Assembly (NCBI GenBank): GCA_031772625.1
Contig: CM062810.1
Coordinates: 869,135,650-869,199,649 of the forward strand
DNA from: Pinus tabuliformis
Taxonomy: Eukaryota > Streptophyta > Pinopsida > Pinales > Pinaceae
Length of the DNA stretch: 64,000 bases
Reading direction: 5' to 3'
Below, piece by piece: positions 25,562 through 37,490 of this stretch. Made by a program: the position numbers and the translations under genes. The first letter of the stretch is position 1. The number at the start of each line of letters is the position of its first letter. The notes under the pieces are model-generated. The model saw nothing but the letters and a program-made list of their open reading frames with translations. It was not told the origin of the DNA and did no database searches.

Positions 25562-25580
25562 ATCCTTCTAGTGCCAAATT
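25562..25580 (-). other. Tat element primer binding site
   Basis: Directly next to the 5' LTR, the minus strand reads AATTTGGCACTAGAAGGAT, resembling TTGGCGCTAGAAGGA-type primer sites of plant gypsy elements. I do not assign the tRNA. Confidence 0.7.
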
Positions 25581-27385
25581 TGTTGACACGATGAATTTTC
25601 GTTATGCCAACTAAGGGAACCAACCCGATCGTAGACTGTAATCAGATCGGCTTTCGTTTCGAGTGGCTAGTTCCAACAGTTTTTAAAGTATCCCATGAAC
25701 TATTATAGTGGTTGAAAGATTGCTTCCCAGATGAAGACTTCAAATAAATAAAAAAAAGAAACAACTAACCTATATGCACCATGCTCTACCTATACTGATT
25801 CTACCTCTTTGTGTTAATCTTAACTATTCTAACATATCCTGCAGGAGCCTAACTAAAAGAGATTAAACATCATATATGGATTCCAGATCCCAATGAATCA
25901 GTTACTAGGTTCATCGATGAATGAGACTATATTTAAGCTTAATTGTTGTCTAACCACTCGTAAAGGAATACACTTTCCTTTTCCTACAAATAAAACTTGC
26001 AACTGATGTTTAATATGGTTTTGAATGAGAGTCTACTCATGCATTAACCATGATAACGAATTATATTTGGATAACCAAGACTAGTCATAAACTCTCTATC
26101 ATTACTGTGCACAAAACAAAACATATATCCTCATGCCAACGGAAATACTCTCATTCTTAACATAAAAACTGAAACTGCAAAAGGCTTCTTCTTGACCGAA
26201 ACAGTATTCTTTATTAGCATAATAAAATCGACCCCTCTTTTGCCAAAAAAAAGTCCTTTACCCATATCCAAAGGTAATACTTATGCAGCAAGACAACTGA
26301 CCCTCGGTCTTCCATGACTTTCCACCTTCCTATTCTTCTCAATATACAAATCAAAATATACAAACATAGAACAATCAATGAAATCGCTGACATGTCGAGG
26401 CTACATTTGATGGGGCATTTTATTTCCTGGAGGAAATGAATGGATGGTGATGGAAAGAAGAATGACTGCAAGTAATCTCTTTGCACTTGTATTGAGTGGA
26501 CGTTATTCCCTATTATTTCCTGAGGGAAAATGAAGGCACTGCGCACATCATCAAACATCTAGCATGATTTAAGGTGTATATGGAGGTACCAATAGCTTGA
26601 TGGATCTGTGTTGTTAGGAGTACCTCCACTTAGCATAGAGCGTGGCTCTATTATGCAATGTGGTGGTTCCATATCCCTTTCTTGCGGAGTATGTCTTTGC
26701 AATATTGACATTGGTGGTGCAAAGGTGTCATCTAGATTCCCCAGAGCAACATAAAAACCCTTATATCAACATTTGTTCTACTTCCTGACTTCTCAGAATT
26801 TTAGGACATCCTACCCAATTCTATCTCAAAGCAACGACACATGGCAACAAAATTCTGGCTGGTAGAGGTACCATGTTGACTAGGCATGCTATTCCTACGA
26901 TGATCATTCAAAGGCTGCGTTACTTTCTCAAAATTTATTACCACCTCACGATCCCTTTTCATCTATTGTTACAACCCTTCATGATGCTTATGCATTAGCT
27001 CGTCGACCTAACTTTTCTTCTCTTGGTCCTTGCCTGTATGAATGATCAACATTAGCTATGATTATGAGAGATATGACAAAAACGCCTAAAACAAACCTTA
27101 CCTTCATAAAAACTTTCATTAAGAGACAAACTCTGCAACTGGGGGTTATATGAGTCCTTTTGGCTCTAAATCTCAAGAAGATGAAATGATTTTTTGGGGA
27201 GTCATGATTAAAAGTGGATTGCAACCATAATTAATAAACCATTGAACTGTTCATCTTTGAGGACATAAATCCATCTGACAACTACGGTTATCATTCAGAG
27301 AGACGAAAGATCAAACTTCTCAAGGGACCCATTCAAATTTGCCCCCAGAGAAGGTTTTAATAGGGTGGTGGTTGTGGCCACAACA
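25581..27385 (-). repeat. Tat element 5' LTR
   Basis: 1805 bp, TGTTGACACG to GGCCACAACA on the plus strand. Aligned end to end with 16067-17851. Confidence 0.95.
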
Positions 27386-27390
27386 CCTTC

Positions 27391-27730
27391 TAAGGCTTTA
27401 TAGAACTGGATAAAGGTAGCTTTGATAGTGAGATTTTGAGGGTTGAGATCCATAAAGATTTAATGCTATAAGAAGAGGAGAGTAAATGTTGAAATTTCGT
27501 ATAAACTTCAAAGAAGGTATTTGAAAAACACACATAAATAAAATACAAAATATAAATAGAATATTGAATAATAGAGGAATGATTTTATTAATATGAAACC
27601 ATTACATTAAATGTGACCACTTTTAGAACTTTCCTCTCTTTACCTTGCCTCGTCATCTATCGTCTTTTTAGAAGGTGTATGATTAATAAAATCAAATTTT
27701 ATTAAGCTTGACTAAAACTCAACATCTGTT
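27391..27730. other. Intergenic DNA
   Basis: Nothing recognised between the Tat target copy and the next tandem repeat. Confidence 0.45.
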
Positions 27731-28126
27731 TTAGATATGGATAAGGAATAGTGAATCATTGATGTAAAATCTAGTCTACCATTGCACCTACAAAAATCCA
27801 ACTTCAAAAGCTAAAAGATCTTGAGAAAAATGATTCTCTCTTCCATTCATAAGGGTGGGTGAATGGAACTTTCTACATATTATTAATAGTGACAATAGTG
27901 ATAAGAACCTAATCTCAACAAACATTTGATTTAGATATGGATAAGGAAAAGAGAATCATTGATGTAAAATCTAATCTACCATTGCACCTACAAAAAACCA
28001 ACTTCAGAAGCTAAAAGATCCTGAGAAAAATGATTCTATCTTCCATTCATGAAGGTGGGTGAATGGAATTTTCTACATATTATTAATAGTAACAATAGTG
28101 TTAAGAACCTAATCTCAACAAACCTT
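27731..28126. repeat. Tandem duplication, two 200-bp units
   Basis: TTAGATATGGATAAGGAA occurs at 27731 and 27931, and the two units match through CCTAATCTCAACAAAC with about a dozen differences. Confidence 0.93.
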
Positions 28127-28812
28127 ATAAAGAGATTAAAGTTACCAAAAACAACACATGCTAAGCTATACTCTGTTGATTAGGTAAGCTAGGGATGACA
28201 CATTAATATCAATAAAAATACCACCTATCTCATGACAACCCTAGGTCTAATTGATGTTTTAGATGTGCTTTTAGGATATGTGAAACCACCATTTTGTTTA
28301 CAACTCTAAGCCACATAATGTTATTAGTAGTTTTCCAGATCAACTCTATAGAGCACTAAATGGAATTTCAATTATAACGATTTATTTAATCTCAACCAAA
28401 AAGATAATATATTCAATAAAAAAAAATTATCATATTTATAATTATTGTGATATTATGCTATGGTTTCAAAGTGGAACTTATAGTTAAATTTTACAATTAA
28501 ATGATAAATAATTAATTATAAAATAATTTGATAAACATACATCAACTTAAAAAAAATATTCCTATCCATTTTTATATAAAATGTTTCAAATTTGTAATTT
28601 ATTTTATTTTTATTTAATTCAAATAAATAAATAAAAATATATTTAAATATGCAAAACCATTCTTGTTATTGTTTTTAAATATTATATGTAAATTTTATTT
28701 ATATTATTATGAAAAAAAACTATTTTAATACCTAATAATGCAGCCAAAAAACATTCGAATACGTCACACGTGTTTACATATCATTATTGCCTAAATATTA
28801 TTCCTAAAATAA
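28127..28812. other. AT-rich intergenic DNA
   Basis: A/T runs and stop codons in all frames; nothing recognised. Confidence 0.5.
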
Positions 28813-29590
28813 GTGTGCATTTAATTATTGCCTAAATATTCGAATCAATAGCAATATTCTCAAGTGTAAACATGTAAGAATAAATCCAATCAAGCATTGT
28901 GAACTGATCACACTCACTCTTCCAAAATATCCATCACCAAATGAGTGTGCATTTAATTATTGCCTAAATATTCGAATCAATAGCAATATGCTCAAGTGTA
29001 AACTTGTAAGAATAAATCCAATCAGCCATTGTGTAAACCTGTAAGAATAAATCAATCAGCCATTGTGAATTGATCACACTGACTCTTCCAAAACATCCAT
29101 CACCATAATCCAAGATTAAAAACGGTCTCCCTAAACCGATACAACTGGAAAAATCTTGTAAACATCATTGTCCTTCATTCTAATTCTTTACCCACCATTG
29201 AGGACTATGCAGATTACATGGCACATGAAACAACAAATCTAATCGATCATTGTGTCAACACCACTGTGCAGGTTACATCGCGCACATGGAACAATAAATC
29301 CAATCGACCATTGTGAACAACACCACTATGCAGGTTAAATCTAATCGATCATTGTGACAACACCACTATGCAGGTTACATCGCGCACATGGAACAATAAA
29401 TCCAATGGACCATTGTGAACACATCACACCGACGCTTCCAAAATTTACATCACTCGAATATGAAAGACTAGTCTGCCTAAAACAAAACAATAGGACATTG
29501 ATCTCAAAACGTCATTGTCCTTAATCATCGGAAAGAATTTCTCTTCACCTACCACTTAACACTATGCAAGTTCCATGGCAGAAATGAGAA
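28813..29590. repeat. Irregular tandem array with AATAAATCCAATCRACCATTGTG core
   Basis: The core or a close variant occurs near 28880, 29010, 29048, 29234, 29294, 29336 and 29394. A 132-bp unit is duplicated (GTGTGCATTTAATTATTGCC at 28813 and 28945), with a local 37-38 bp duplication inside its second copy. A CACCACTRTGCAGGTTACAT phrase recurs at about 29260, 29320 and 29362. Weaker similarity between 29081-29240 and 29424-29590 suggests an older ~343-bp unit. Confidence 0.88.
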
Positions 29591-29940
29591 ACCCTTATGC
29601 GATGTCATGCTTATGTATAAAAAAATGCCATGTGAGGGAGCCCATCAACTTGAGCACTATACTCTTCGTGCCTTGGGAAGACAAATGACTACACGCTTTT
29701 GTATATGCCCTTTCTCTGTTACAAACCCTTCTCACCATCATTTGTGGAATCTCTCCCATAAAAGTTAAAATGAAGATGGGACATACTTCAACTCTTATTG
29801 TACCAAGGTGTGGCCAAGATAGTTGCAACTGTATCTTCTTCCCCAAGAACTAACTTTGCACAGCTCCATCTTCCACTGAAAAGTTTCTTACACGTGTAGT
29901 TAGAGATGAGTGAAAAAATTATCCTCAACTGGAAGAACTT
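29591..29940. other. Unrecognised sequence with an 83-codon minus-strand frame
   Basis: The frame at 29846-29595 on the minus strand (MGKKIQLQLSWPHLGTIRVE at its start) does not match a family I know. It may be chance, or a decayed fragment. Confidence 0.2.
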
Positions 29941-30927
29941 CAGTCTTTGCAACACCATTCAAAATTCGACAAACCGATCAATCCACATCATTTACTGCTC
30001 GCAGAGATAGTGCTGGGTACTGTGCAAATTATATTCTCATAATGTGGTGCATGACCCACATTTGGAAAAAAAAAAAAGTACATCCTTGCCTGGCAAAAAG
30101 AGAAATTCAAAGGCCATGCATTCTTTACTTAAGCAGCATCATGGTGAACCTAATAAGTGTACAATGCAACCAATTTTTCTCAACATGTATCCTCTAAATT
30201 GATATTGAAAATAGCTAGAATATAGTGACCCACATGGCTAGGAGTAATATAAACGTTGGTCCACGCAATAAAAACCATATACATATACATTGAATAAGGA
30301 TAAGCCCTATCTACCAATAAGGCTATCATCTTTTTAATTAAACAAACAATCATTCAATGCGTCACCTGATTCAGCAATCGAACATTATATAACCTTGAAA
30401 TATGTTAATAAAGATAAAGGTTGGAAAATTTCTCTTCCAGTCTTTGCAACACCATTCAAAATTCGACAAACTGATCAATCCACATCATTTACTGCTCGCA
30501 GAGATAGTGCTGGGTCCTGTGCAAATTATATTCTCATAATGTGGTGCATGACCCACATTTGGAAAAAAAAAAAAGTACATCCTTGCGTGGGAAAAACAGA
30601 AATTCAAAGGCCATGCATTCTTTACTTAAGCAGCATCATGGTGAACCTAATAAGTGTACAATGCAACCAATTTTTCTCAACATGTATCCTCTAAATTGAT
30701 ATTGAAAATAGCTACAATATAATGACCCACATGGCTAGGAGTAATATAAACGTTGGTCCACGCAATAAAAACCATATACAGATACATTGAATAAGGATAA
30801 GCCCTATCTACCAATAAGGCTATCATCTTTTTAATTAAACAAACAATCATTCAATGTGTCACCTGATTCAGCAATCGAACATTATATAACCTTGAAATAT
30901 GTTAATAAAGATAAAGGTTGGAAAATT
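29941..30927. repeat. Near-identical tandem duplication, two 490-bp units
   Basis: CAGTCTTTGCAACACC begins units at 29941 and 30438 (period 497, with a 7-bp spacer TCTCTTC). I count nine substitutions and no length change in about 490 bp, including an equal A12 run. This is much less diverged than the other repeats of the window. Each unit carries a short plus-strand frame that differs little because the DNA is nearly the same, not because of visible coding constraint. Confidence 0.95.
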
Positions 30928-31734
30928 TTAAATTTTGATATCTATATGGTAGTATTAATGGATAGTCAAATGGAAACAATTATATCAGTAATTAGACACT
31001 TTAGTAATGACTGAAAAATATTTTCTCATCTAACAACCAAACTCAAACTTAAAAATGTCATGGAATCTCATGGATAGAGGTTTTAACTCTCTTCTATGAG
31101 GACACAAACTTAATGCAATGGAAACTCATGGATAGAGGGTTTAGCTCCATTGAAGGAAGACCATGTTACATGGTAGGGTTTATTGTACTCAAGTTATTTT
31201 CATTTAATGCTTTATTTATGGATTAAAAGCATGGATTCAAAATCATCAAGTTCATTTCAAACATAAAAAATGAATCATTAATGTACAAGTTTATATTTTA
31301 TTAGTATTTTATGATTTTTTAATGTGTAATTATATAACATGTTATAAAACTTCATGGAGTAAGAAAAAAAAGTGTAAGATAATATCATAATATAAAACAT
31401 CATCTAATATATATAAGTATTTCAAAACGTTGTTTAAGAATAATCATACTAGTTACATAATAATTTATATATAGCAATAAGAAGTTGCTATGGATATGGT
31501 GAAATGAATATCTCCATTCATCAAGGAGGTCAATGCAAGTAGAAATTAAGTTTAAACCCATTTAAATCCATTGTTACACATAATAAAGCTATTGTTAAGT
31601 GTTATTCATCATTTCTTATAGTTAGTGCCCATTACACCATCATTTCCATCCTCTAAACCCAAGAAAACCTCAAAACGAGGCCAAAAAGGTCATTGTCGGA
31701 CAAGATTATGAGACCTATGAGGAAAGTCAAAATT
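30928..31734. other. Intergenic DNA
   Basis: Contains a short duplication (AACTCATGGATAGAGG near 31070 and 31125). No gene recognised. Confidence 0.45.
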
Positions 31735-32310
31735 CATAAGGGTGTCCTAGAGTTTCCCATTGGCATATAGGGAGTAGTTTACTGCTATCTTTTATAGAAT
31801 TCACATTCATATCCCAAATCACTAAAAAAGCTCAAAATTTTAGGGTTGCAATGGCTACGAGAGATATTCCATGGTATGCCATAATTGGAGGGTATGTTAA
31901 AACAAGAAATTGATCACCCTCAATCCTTCTTGAAGTAAGTTAAAACAAGTATTCAACAAGAATTTCCTGGGGATATGGGGGAAATGATGACCAACTTTAT
32001 TCAAGAATGACAATGCAACTAAGAAACATAGATTAAACAAACTAAAATCAATCTATTCAAGAATGACAATGCAACCAAGAAACATAGGTTAAAAAAAATA
32101 AAACCAATCATTATACTTCATCACACTGATTTTAAGTGTTATTCATGAGAGACCAACATGAATAAGGATATCTTGGAGATTTTTCATGGACATATAGAAG
32201 GTATCACTCTACTATCCCTCAGAAAACTAACCTTCATATCTGAAATCATTAAAAAGAGGCAAAATTCAAACTTGCAAAGGCCACAACATATCTCCCACAA
32301 TATGCCATTT
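31735..32310. repeat. Diverged direct repeat, ~150 bp, about 428 bp apart
   Basis: 31735-31880 and 32160-32310 share TTCATATC.GAAATCA-like and ATATGCCAT-like blocks in the same order. Between them a 56-bp unit with ATTCAAGAATGACAATGCAA is repeated at 31999 and 32055. Confidence 0.65.
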
Positions 32311-32497
32311 TCTTCAGTGCATATTTTCTTGCTATTATCTATCATGTACAATAACGTTTATTTTTAATTTTTTTTCTACCTTATAGCACATCCATGAAAT
32401 TTTAGGAGAAACTTATAACAATCATCAAAATCAATAGCACACTTATCATAACCATTTGAGGAAACACTTATCACATCTGTAAAATTCAAATTTCATA

Positions 32498-34205
32498 CAT
32501 GAAATATATATATATTCTTTTTTTTTGTAAGTGGAGTTAGTACCATTCTTTTCTATTTATGTTAAACAAAGAGACCAGATACAACGTTTTGGTGGCCTCA
32601 ACCTACCCCGAAGGGAAACCAGGTCTGTTGGTCATCTTAGTTTGCTATAAGCATTCCAAAAACGAAATTTGACAAGTCATTCCATACTGGATATATGCAC
32701 TATACAACTGAAACTACCTATTATACTACTAATTTGCATAAAACTGTAAAAAAGAGAGCTTCAGAAACCACATCAGAGCCTCAAGAAAATCATTCCTTTC
32801 TGGTTCCTGTATTCTGGTCCATGTCCATGGGAATATCCATTTTTTCCTCCTAACTAGGGTGAGTGCCAGCCAGCCGAGACAGCAACTGAGACATCTCTTC
32901 CAGTTTGTTGTTCTGTTTGATCATAATGGTCTGGAAGTTTTTCATTTCCTTCTGCATATTTGGCATACCATTGGTGATTTCTGCCATTTCCTTCGCAACT
33001 TGTTCCAGTGCACTTGCCAGGACGTGTTTTAGGACCCAGTAAGTATGCAGAGACTGCTTGTACAGGGACAGCCTTCCCCTGGTATTTCCTGGATCTCTAA
33101 CCATTTCTGCCCATTCTCCTGTCTCTGAACCTGACTGTTCCTCCAACACATTTGATTCTATATTTTGGATGATACGGTGAATATCATCATCTGTGCCTGC
33201 CTGGTAAGCTCTTGTCGCTTCCTGAACCGTTGTTAGAGTGGACCTTCTCCCTCTGCACTGATTACCTGGGGCTTCTGTTGGCCTACCTCCTGGGTTCCCT
33301 TGCCTTGGACAGCCTCTGCCACTTCGTCCTCTTCCATGACCCAGGCACGCCATCCTTTCCTCTACCCTCTCCTGTAAACATTCGTCAATCACAGGTGACA
33401 TTTTTTTGAGTTTCTTGTCGTCATCTTCCCTTACCAATTTCCCATTGGTTGTTCCTCCGCTTCTCCTGCAATCACCTTCGATTTTGTGAATCAGACACTG
33501 ATTTCCATTCTCCGTGTACCAAAGATGTATAAGGCCCTCTGCCATGTGGATCAGGTGGTGGACTAAGGGCATAATCTTTGAGTTCCCACTATCATGCCTC
33601 CCCTCTGCTCTTATAATGAAATTCTTGATATGGTTTTCTAGGTTATTCTCCAGACTATACTCCCAGCTACAGTTACCCTTTTCAACAGGATTTCCCACCC
33701 AAGACGGACCCAGTTTACCCTCACAATGAATGGTAGAGGGCCGACCGAGCTCACTCAGGCCCTTTTCATCATCAGGGGCTTCATAATAATTAAACGTATC
33801 CATTCTGCCTATTGTGATACGTAATAAGGAAACAAAGGTCGCAAGTTGCACATACCCGATAACGTAGACCTTCTAGATGGTTCCTCCTGGCTGCACTATG
33901 TTTAGCTCTTCCTTTGTACCTCTTGAAATACTCTTTCCTTTACCCTCCACCACCTTCATATAATGCCCATTCTCCACCTTCCTCTCTCTGCCATCACCGT
34001 CGCCACTATAGTTAATCATCTGCATTCCACCTTCCCCACTCCGGTTTCCTGAAACTTGTGCTGGCCGAATACTCATTGTTCTGGCTGGGAGGAAGGCCTC
34101 ATTCCTTTGTTCACATCCAGCTGTCCTTCCCTTATAATTATCACTCTTGCCACCCCCACCTACATTGTTCATCATCTCGATCGGGAGCATGAAATATATA
34201 TATTC
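32498..34205 (-). mobile_element. Poly(A)-tailed retroposed insertion with target duplication
   Basis: The insert is 32518-34187. On the minus strand it starts right after the host sequence GAATATATATATTTCATG and ends in nine A residues (plus-strand T9 at 32518-32526). The target copy on the other side (32498-32517) is the same with one extra AT. Long target duplication plus a 3' A tail is the signature of LINE-mediated retroposition. The insert holds one long reading frame and a ~320-bp 3' untranslated part, so it could be a short LINE derivative or a processed copy of some other polyadenylated transcript. Confidence 0.85.
32850..34175 (-). pseudogene. Unrecognised ~441-codon reading frame with one in-frame TAG
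   Basis: Read leftwards from ATG at 34175 (only about 12 bp inside the insert), the frame stays open for 441 codons except for a TAG at codon 101 (33873-33875). Base use is clearly less AT-rich than in all neighbours. The N-terminal 100 residues are Gly/Arg/Lys-rich. The middle has WEYSLENNLENHIKNFIIRA and a His-rich stretch (MPLVHHLIHMAEGLIHLWYT). A basic Gly/Arg segment (CLGHGRGRSGRGCPRQGNPG) follows. The last 60 residues look like an amphipathic coiled coil (KEMKNFQTIMIKQNNKLEEM). No zinc knuckle, RT or endonuclease motif is seen. It may be a gag/ORF1-type nucleic-acid-binding protein, a host gene retrocopy, or an old viral transcript. I do not recognise it. Confidence 0.6.
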
Positions 34206-36304
34206 ATAACAAAACAAAGCATGAAATTCATCTAAATACTTATCTTACACGTATATTACTTAATAATTATGCAATATTAGGTGAGATTCAACCCATGGTT
34301 TTCTCTACCACCCACACACACATAGAGGAATACACTTCCTTCTCTTCACTTCAATCTCTCAAGATTATTCATCTTATTTATTATTTTCAATATGCTTGCA
34401 AAGGACCCAAATAAATATCTACTTTCATATTTAATATCCAATAGTTTGTTCTTTACTATATGATATTTTTTATTCTATATTTGAGCCCAAAATTATCAAC
34501 AATATACAGGGATTTAAAAGAATATCTCACTATTTATTTATGGTCCCTATTGTAACATCGTAATCCCTTTTTCATATCTCCATGGTTTGTACACGAGCTT
34601 GGATAACTTTACTTCATGAAAACTATATTTTTCTCAATTTCTTCTCATACTTTTGCATGAATGAATGGGTGAGCATGATGAGGTAATTGGTTAATCTATT
34701 AGGTATAGGACGTAATTACTAAGACAATTAAATTATTTACCTAAATACCTAATTATATCTCCATTTCCATTAACATTAGGAAATATGACAATTACAAAGA
34801 ATTTAGAATACATTTATGGAAAAGTCATTAAACATAGGTCAATCACCATGGACCCCCCACAACTTTCTTTTTTGGTGGGCTCATAGGACCTTAGGTGAAA
34901 TTTCTTAGTTAGTTGGTCATTGATCCTGTATTAATATTCAAATATAATATTTACAATATTGTAAAAATAACCATGACAAATTTACATTATGGTCTACAGA
35001 AAGAAGATAAAGAAAAGTGTATGCTTCACTACTTGCATATACACAATCATATCCAAAACGTTGAATGACTTGACACTAGTATATTACATTACCATCCCTT
35101 TTGAAAAGCAATGTCAATAGTTTTCTATTCTTTTAAGAAATATTAATTTTCTTAATTATTTAGTTGTACATACATTCCTATTTTCTTCTCTACATATTTG
35201 TCCCACAATTAACTATCATTTTTTTTTTGTATATAGAGGAATTGGTAATTAGGTTCATCTTGTATTCATGTGATACATAGTTGATTTTGACCACTACCAC
35301 TAAAGCTCTAGGAAAACCCATGTTCTCCCCACACATGAATAGCACATCTTTTTTAGGAGGATTTGAACTTCAAATCACACACATCACAAACACTTAATCT
35401 CACAATAATCACCAATCAAATTTTCCCCTCACATGTCACCGTTAGCTACTAGAGATAACAATATTCAATCATTATTTTTTCTATCTTAAAACACTTCCAA
35501 AGATTTTAGCTTTCTAAAACATACCTATCACAATATTCAATCATTATTTTTTTCTATCTTAAAACACTTCTAAGGATTTTAGCTTTTTAAAATATACCTA
35601 TCACCAGCATCCAGAGAAAAAAAAATGCATATCATATCCATTTTAAGCAACACTGATCTCATTCATAACAAAAAAAACATATTTAATAGATGAGCATATG
35701 CTTAAGCATAACTATATCCATTCCTAAGTAACACTTATTAGTTGGGTATATGTATATTTATGCATATTTGTGCTAACTAATACAATTAATTCATTGTAGT
35801 AATATTCCTATGATATAAGCAGCTACACATTAGAACGTCTCTTCTAAAGAAATGTAATAACGTGAAATGAGAGAAAATATAACATATATCACTCATTTTT
35901 CATTTCTTCTATATAGCACAAAACACCAACCATACAAGTTCTCTTATGGTCTTGTTTCCACTCACAGGAAATATTATTAATTGGGATCTATTCCGATGCA
36001 CGGGCATTAAGAAAATCTCCAACTCAGATTCTATAAGTCCAAAAGTTATGTTTTTCGTCAATATTTGAATTTGATTTTCTATCGTAATAAATCAGGGAAA
36101 ATAAAAAAAGAGGTTCGATATATTCATTAAGTGGCACTTTGAGTCACGTTTATTTAGTCATTAAGAAAATAAGGTTACTTCAATATTTACTTCAAATAGA
36201 AATCAGTTTTCTATTGTTTTGAATAAGGTATTTCTACCATCTTCGGGAAGAAGGAAATCCCAACTCAAGAGAGGGGACTGTATCAAGGCTCAGAGAAATT
36301 TTAA
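34206..36304. other. AT-rich intergenic DNA
   Basis: Nothing coding recognised. Includes a 72-bp tandem duplication listed separately. Confidence 0.5.
35459..35601. repeat. Tandem duplication, two 72-bp units
   Basis: CAATATTCAATCATTATTTT starts units at 35459 and 35531, both ending ATACCTATCAC, with a few substitutions. Confidence 0.92.
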
Positions 36305-37490
36305 TTTTTTTTTTTTTTTAATAAGTTATTCACTTCCACAAGTTCTATAAGTGTGTCTTTTTGTTTTTTTAAGTATAAAATATTCCTATTAATAAAGATA
36401 AGTTTTATATGGATAATATATGTCTTAAAAAATCGTTGACTTCGGAGTATAAGTTTCCAACTAGGTAAGAAAAAGTAAGAATGAAGAAATAATAAAAAAA
36501 GACTCAAAAAATAAGAAACATTAAAATCACCCACTTTGGGGTAGATCGCTAGTCAGTCCTCTCTTTACCTTTTTTTTCTACTTTGACCCAACCTTGTGAA
36601 GGTGGGGCTATCAAAGCTACCTGAAGATTGTTCTAACAAGATAAGGAGGCTTTGTTGTCGGAGTTCGAGGATGTTGATTCATGGTTGTGCTTCATGGCCC
36701 CTGCTGGAACATTATTCATGACTTCTTCTCTTTTCATTAGCGAAACTTGGATCTCTTTACCTTATTTATAGGTATTTTAAATATCTGAAGTCTAGGCCTC
36801 ATCACATGAAATCATATCATCATCAGATTCGATGTCTTCCTAATCTGAGGAAGAGGAATCCTTCTCTTCGCAAAGAGGTAGGTTTCATGGCTTCCATGCC
36901 TTAGACCTTGACTTATGGTTGATTAGTTTTTGGGAAAAATAATTCTAAAGATGGCCTATTTGAAGGAAAAATCAACACCAAAAAGAATTATTCTCATAGC
37001 CGAACATCTGAGTCTATTGAAAATCACATATCTTTAAATTAATTTTTTCAAGAAAACTTTTGTTGATATCGATTTCTTATACGCAAATGCCATCATAAGT
37101 GTCGATGCCATACTATTTGTGCAAGGGATCTATGGCTAGAAAATTACCCAAGGTGTTTATGATACCCTGAAACATTGAAAAACACCATAGATGAGCCAAA
37201 ACAATTGGTAACCAAGGGGTCAAGAAGATCCCGTCCTTTCCCCAGAACCAACGCCCTTTGGGCAAAACCTGATGATAATCCTCATCATTAAGAAACATGA
37301 TGATGAAGAAACCCTTGGAATAGAAGAGGACCTTGCAATCCTTGGTATGATTTCAGTGAATCCATTCGTAAAGGTATCTTGCGGATGGCTAAAACCCATT
37401 GAAACAAAAAACTATTGCAAAAAATCAATAAGTCATCCCCAATCACCATGCCAGAGGATTAAATTCAAAAATACTCACCACAACACGTAG
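36305..37490 (-). pseudogene. LINE ORF1-like (DUF4283 / zinc knuckle) remnant with poly(A)
   Basis: Read leftwards from about 37490: KGFFIIMFLNDEDYHQVL then GRWFWGKDGIFLTPWLP (37298-37200) matches the DUF4283 domain of plant LINE ORF1 proteins. It continues with INTLGNFLAIDPLHK, EIDINKSFLEKINLKI and a decayed knuckle near 36950, read as C-stop-F-F-L-Q-I-G-H-L-stop-N-Y-F, where two cysteines have become Phe. An acidic Ser/Asp tail (EEKDSSSSD) and GWVKVEKKGKERTD near 36560 follow. About 240 bp further left, T15 on the plus strand (36305-36319) may be the poly(A) tail. No ORF2 is present, so the copy is internally deleted or only an ORF1 transcript was inserted. Confidence 0.75.

Larger units (their letters stand above)
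16067..27385 (-). mobile_element. Tat-type Ty3/gypsy LTR retrotransposon, complete but inactive
   Basis: An 11.3 kb element transcribed leftwards. LTRs of 1785 and 1805 bp begin TGTTG and end CAACA. Target copies are CCTTT (16062-16066) and CCTTC (27386-27390), one base apart. Internal order on the minus strand is PBS, gag, protease, an extra RNase H, RT, RNase H, integrase, then 1.2 kb of non-coding DNA. RT, integrase and the extra RNase H are closest in style to the plant Tat lineage. Multiple stops and several lost key residues show it is dead. LTRs differ by roughly 10% by eye. No clear polypurine tract is visible at the 3' LTR boundary (17852), so that end may have mutated or recombined. 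Confidence 0.95.

Noticed and set aside
28813-29425. Possible CRISPR-like array
   Set aside because: Spacing of the core is irregular, the spacers are themselves repeated, and the genome is a plant one.
33212-33729. Plus-strand frames opposite the retroposed reading frame
   Set aside because: Much shorter than the 441-codon minus-strand frame and on the strand opposite to the poly(A) orientation.
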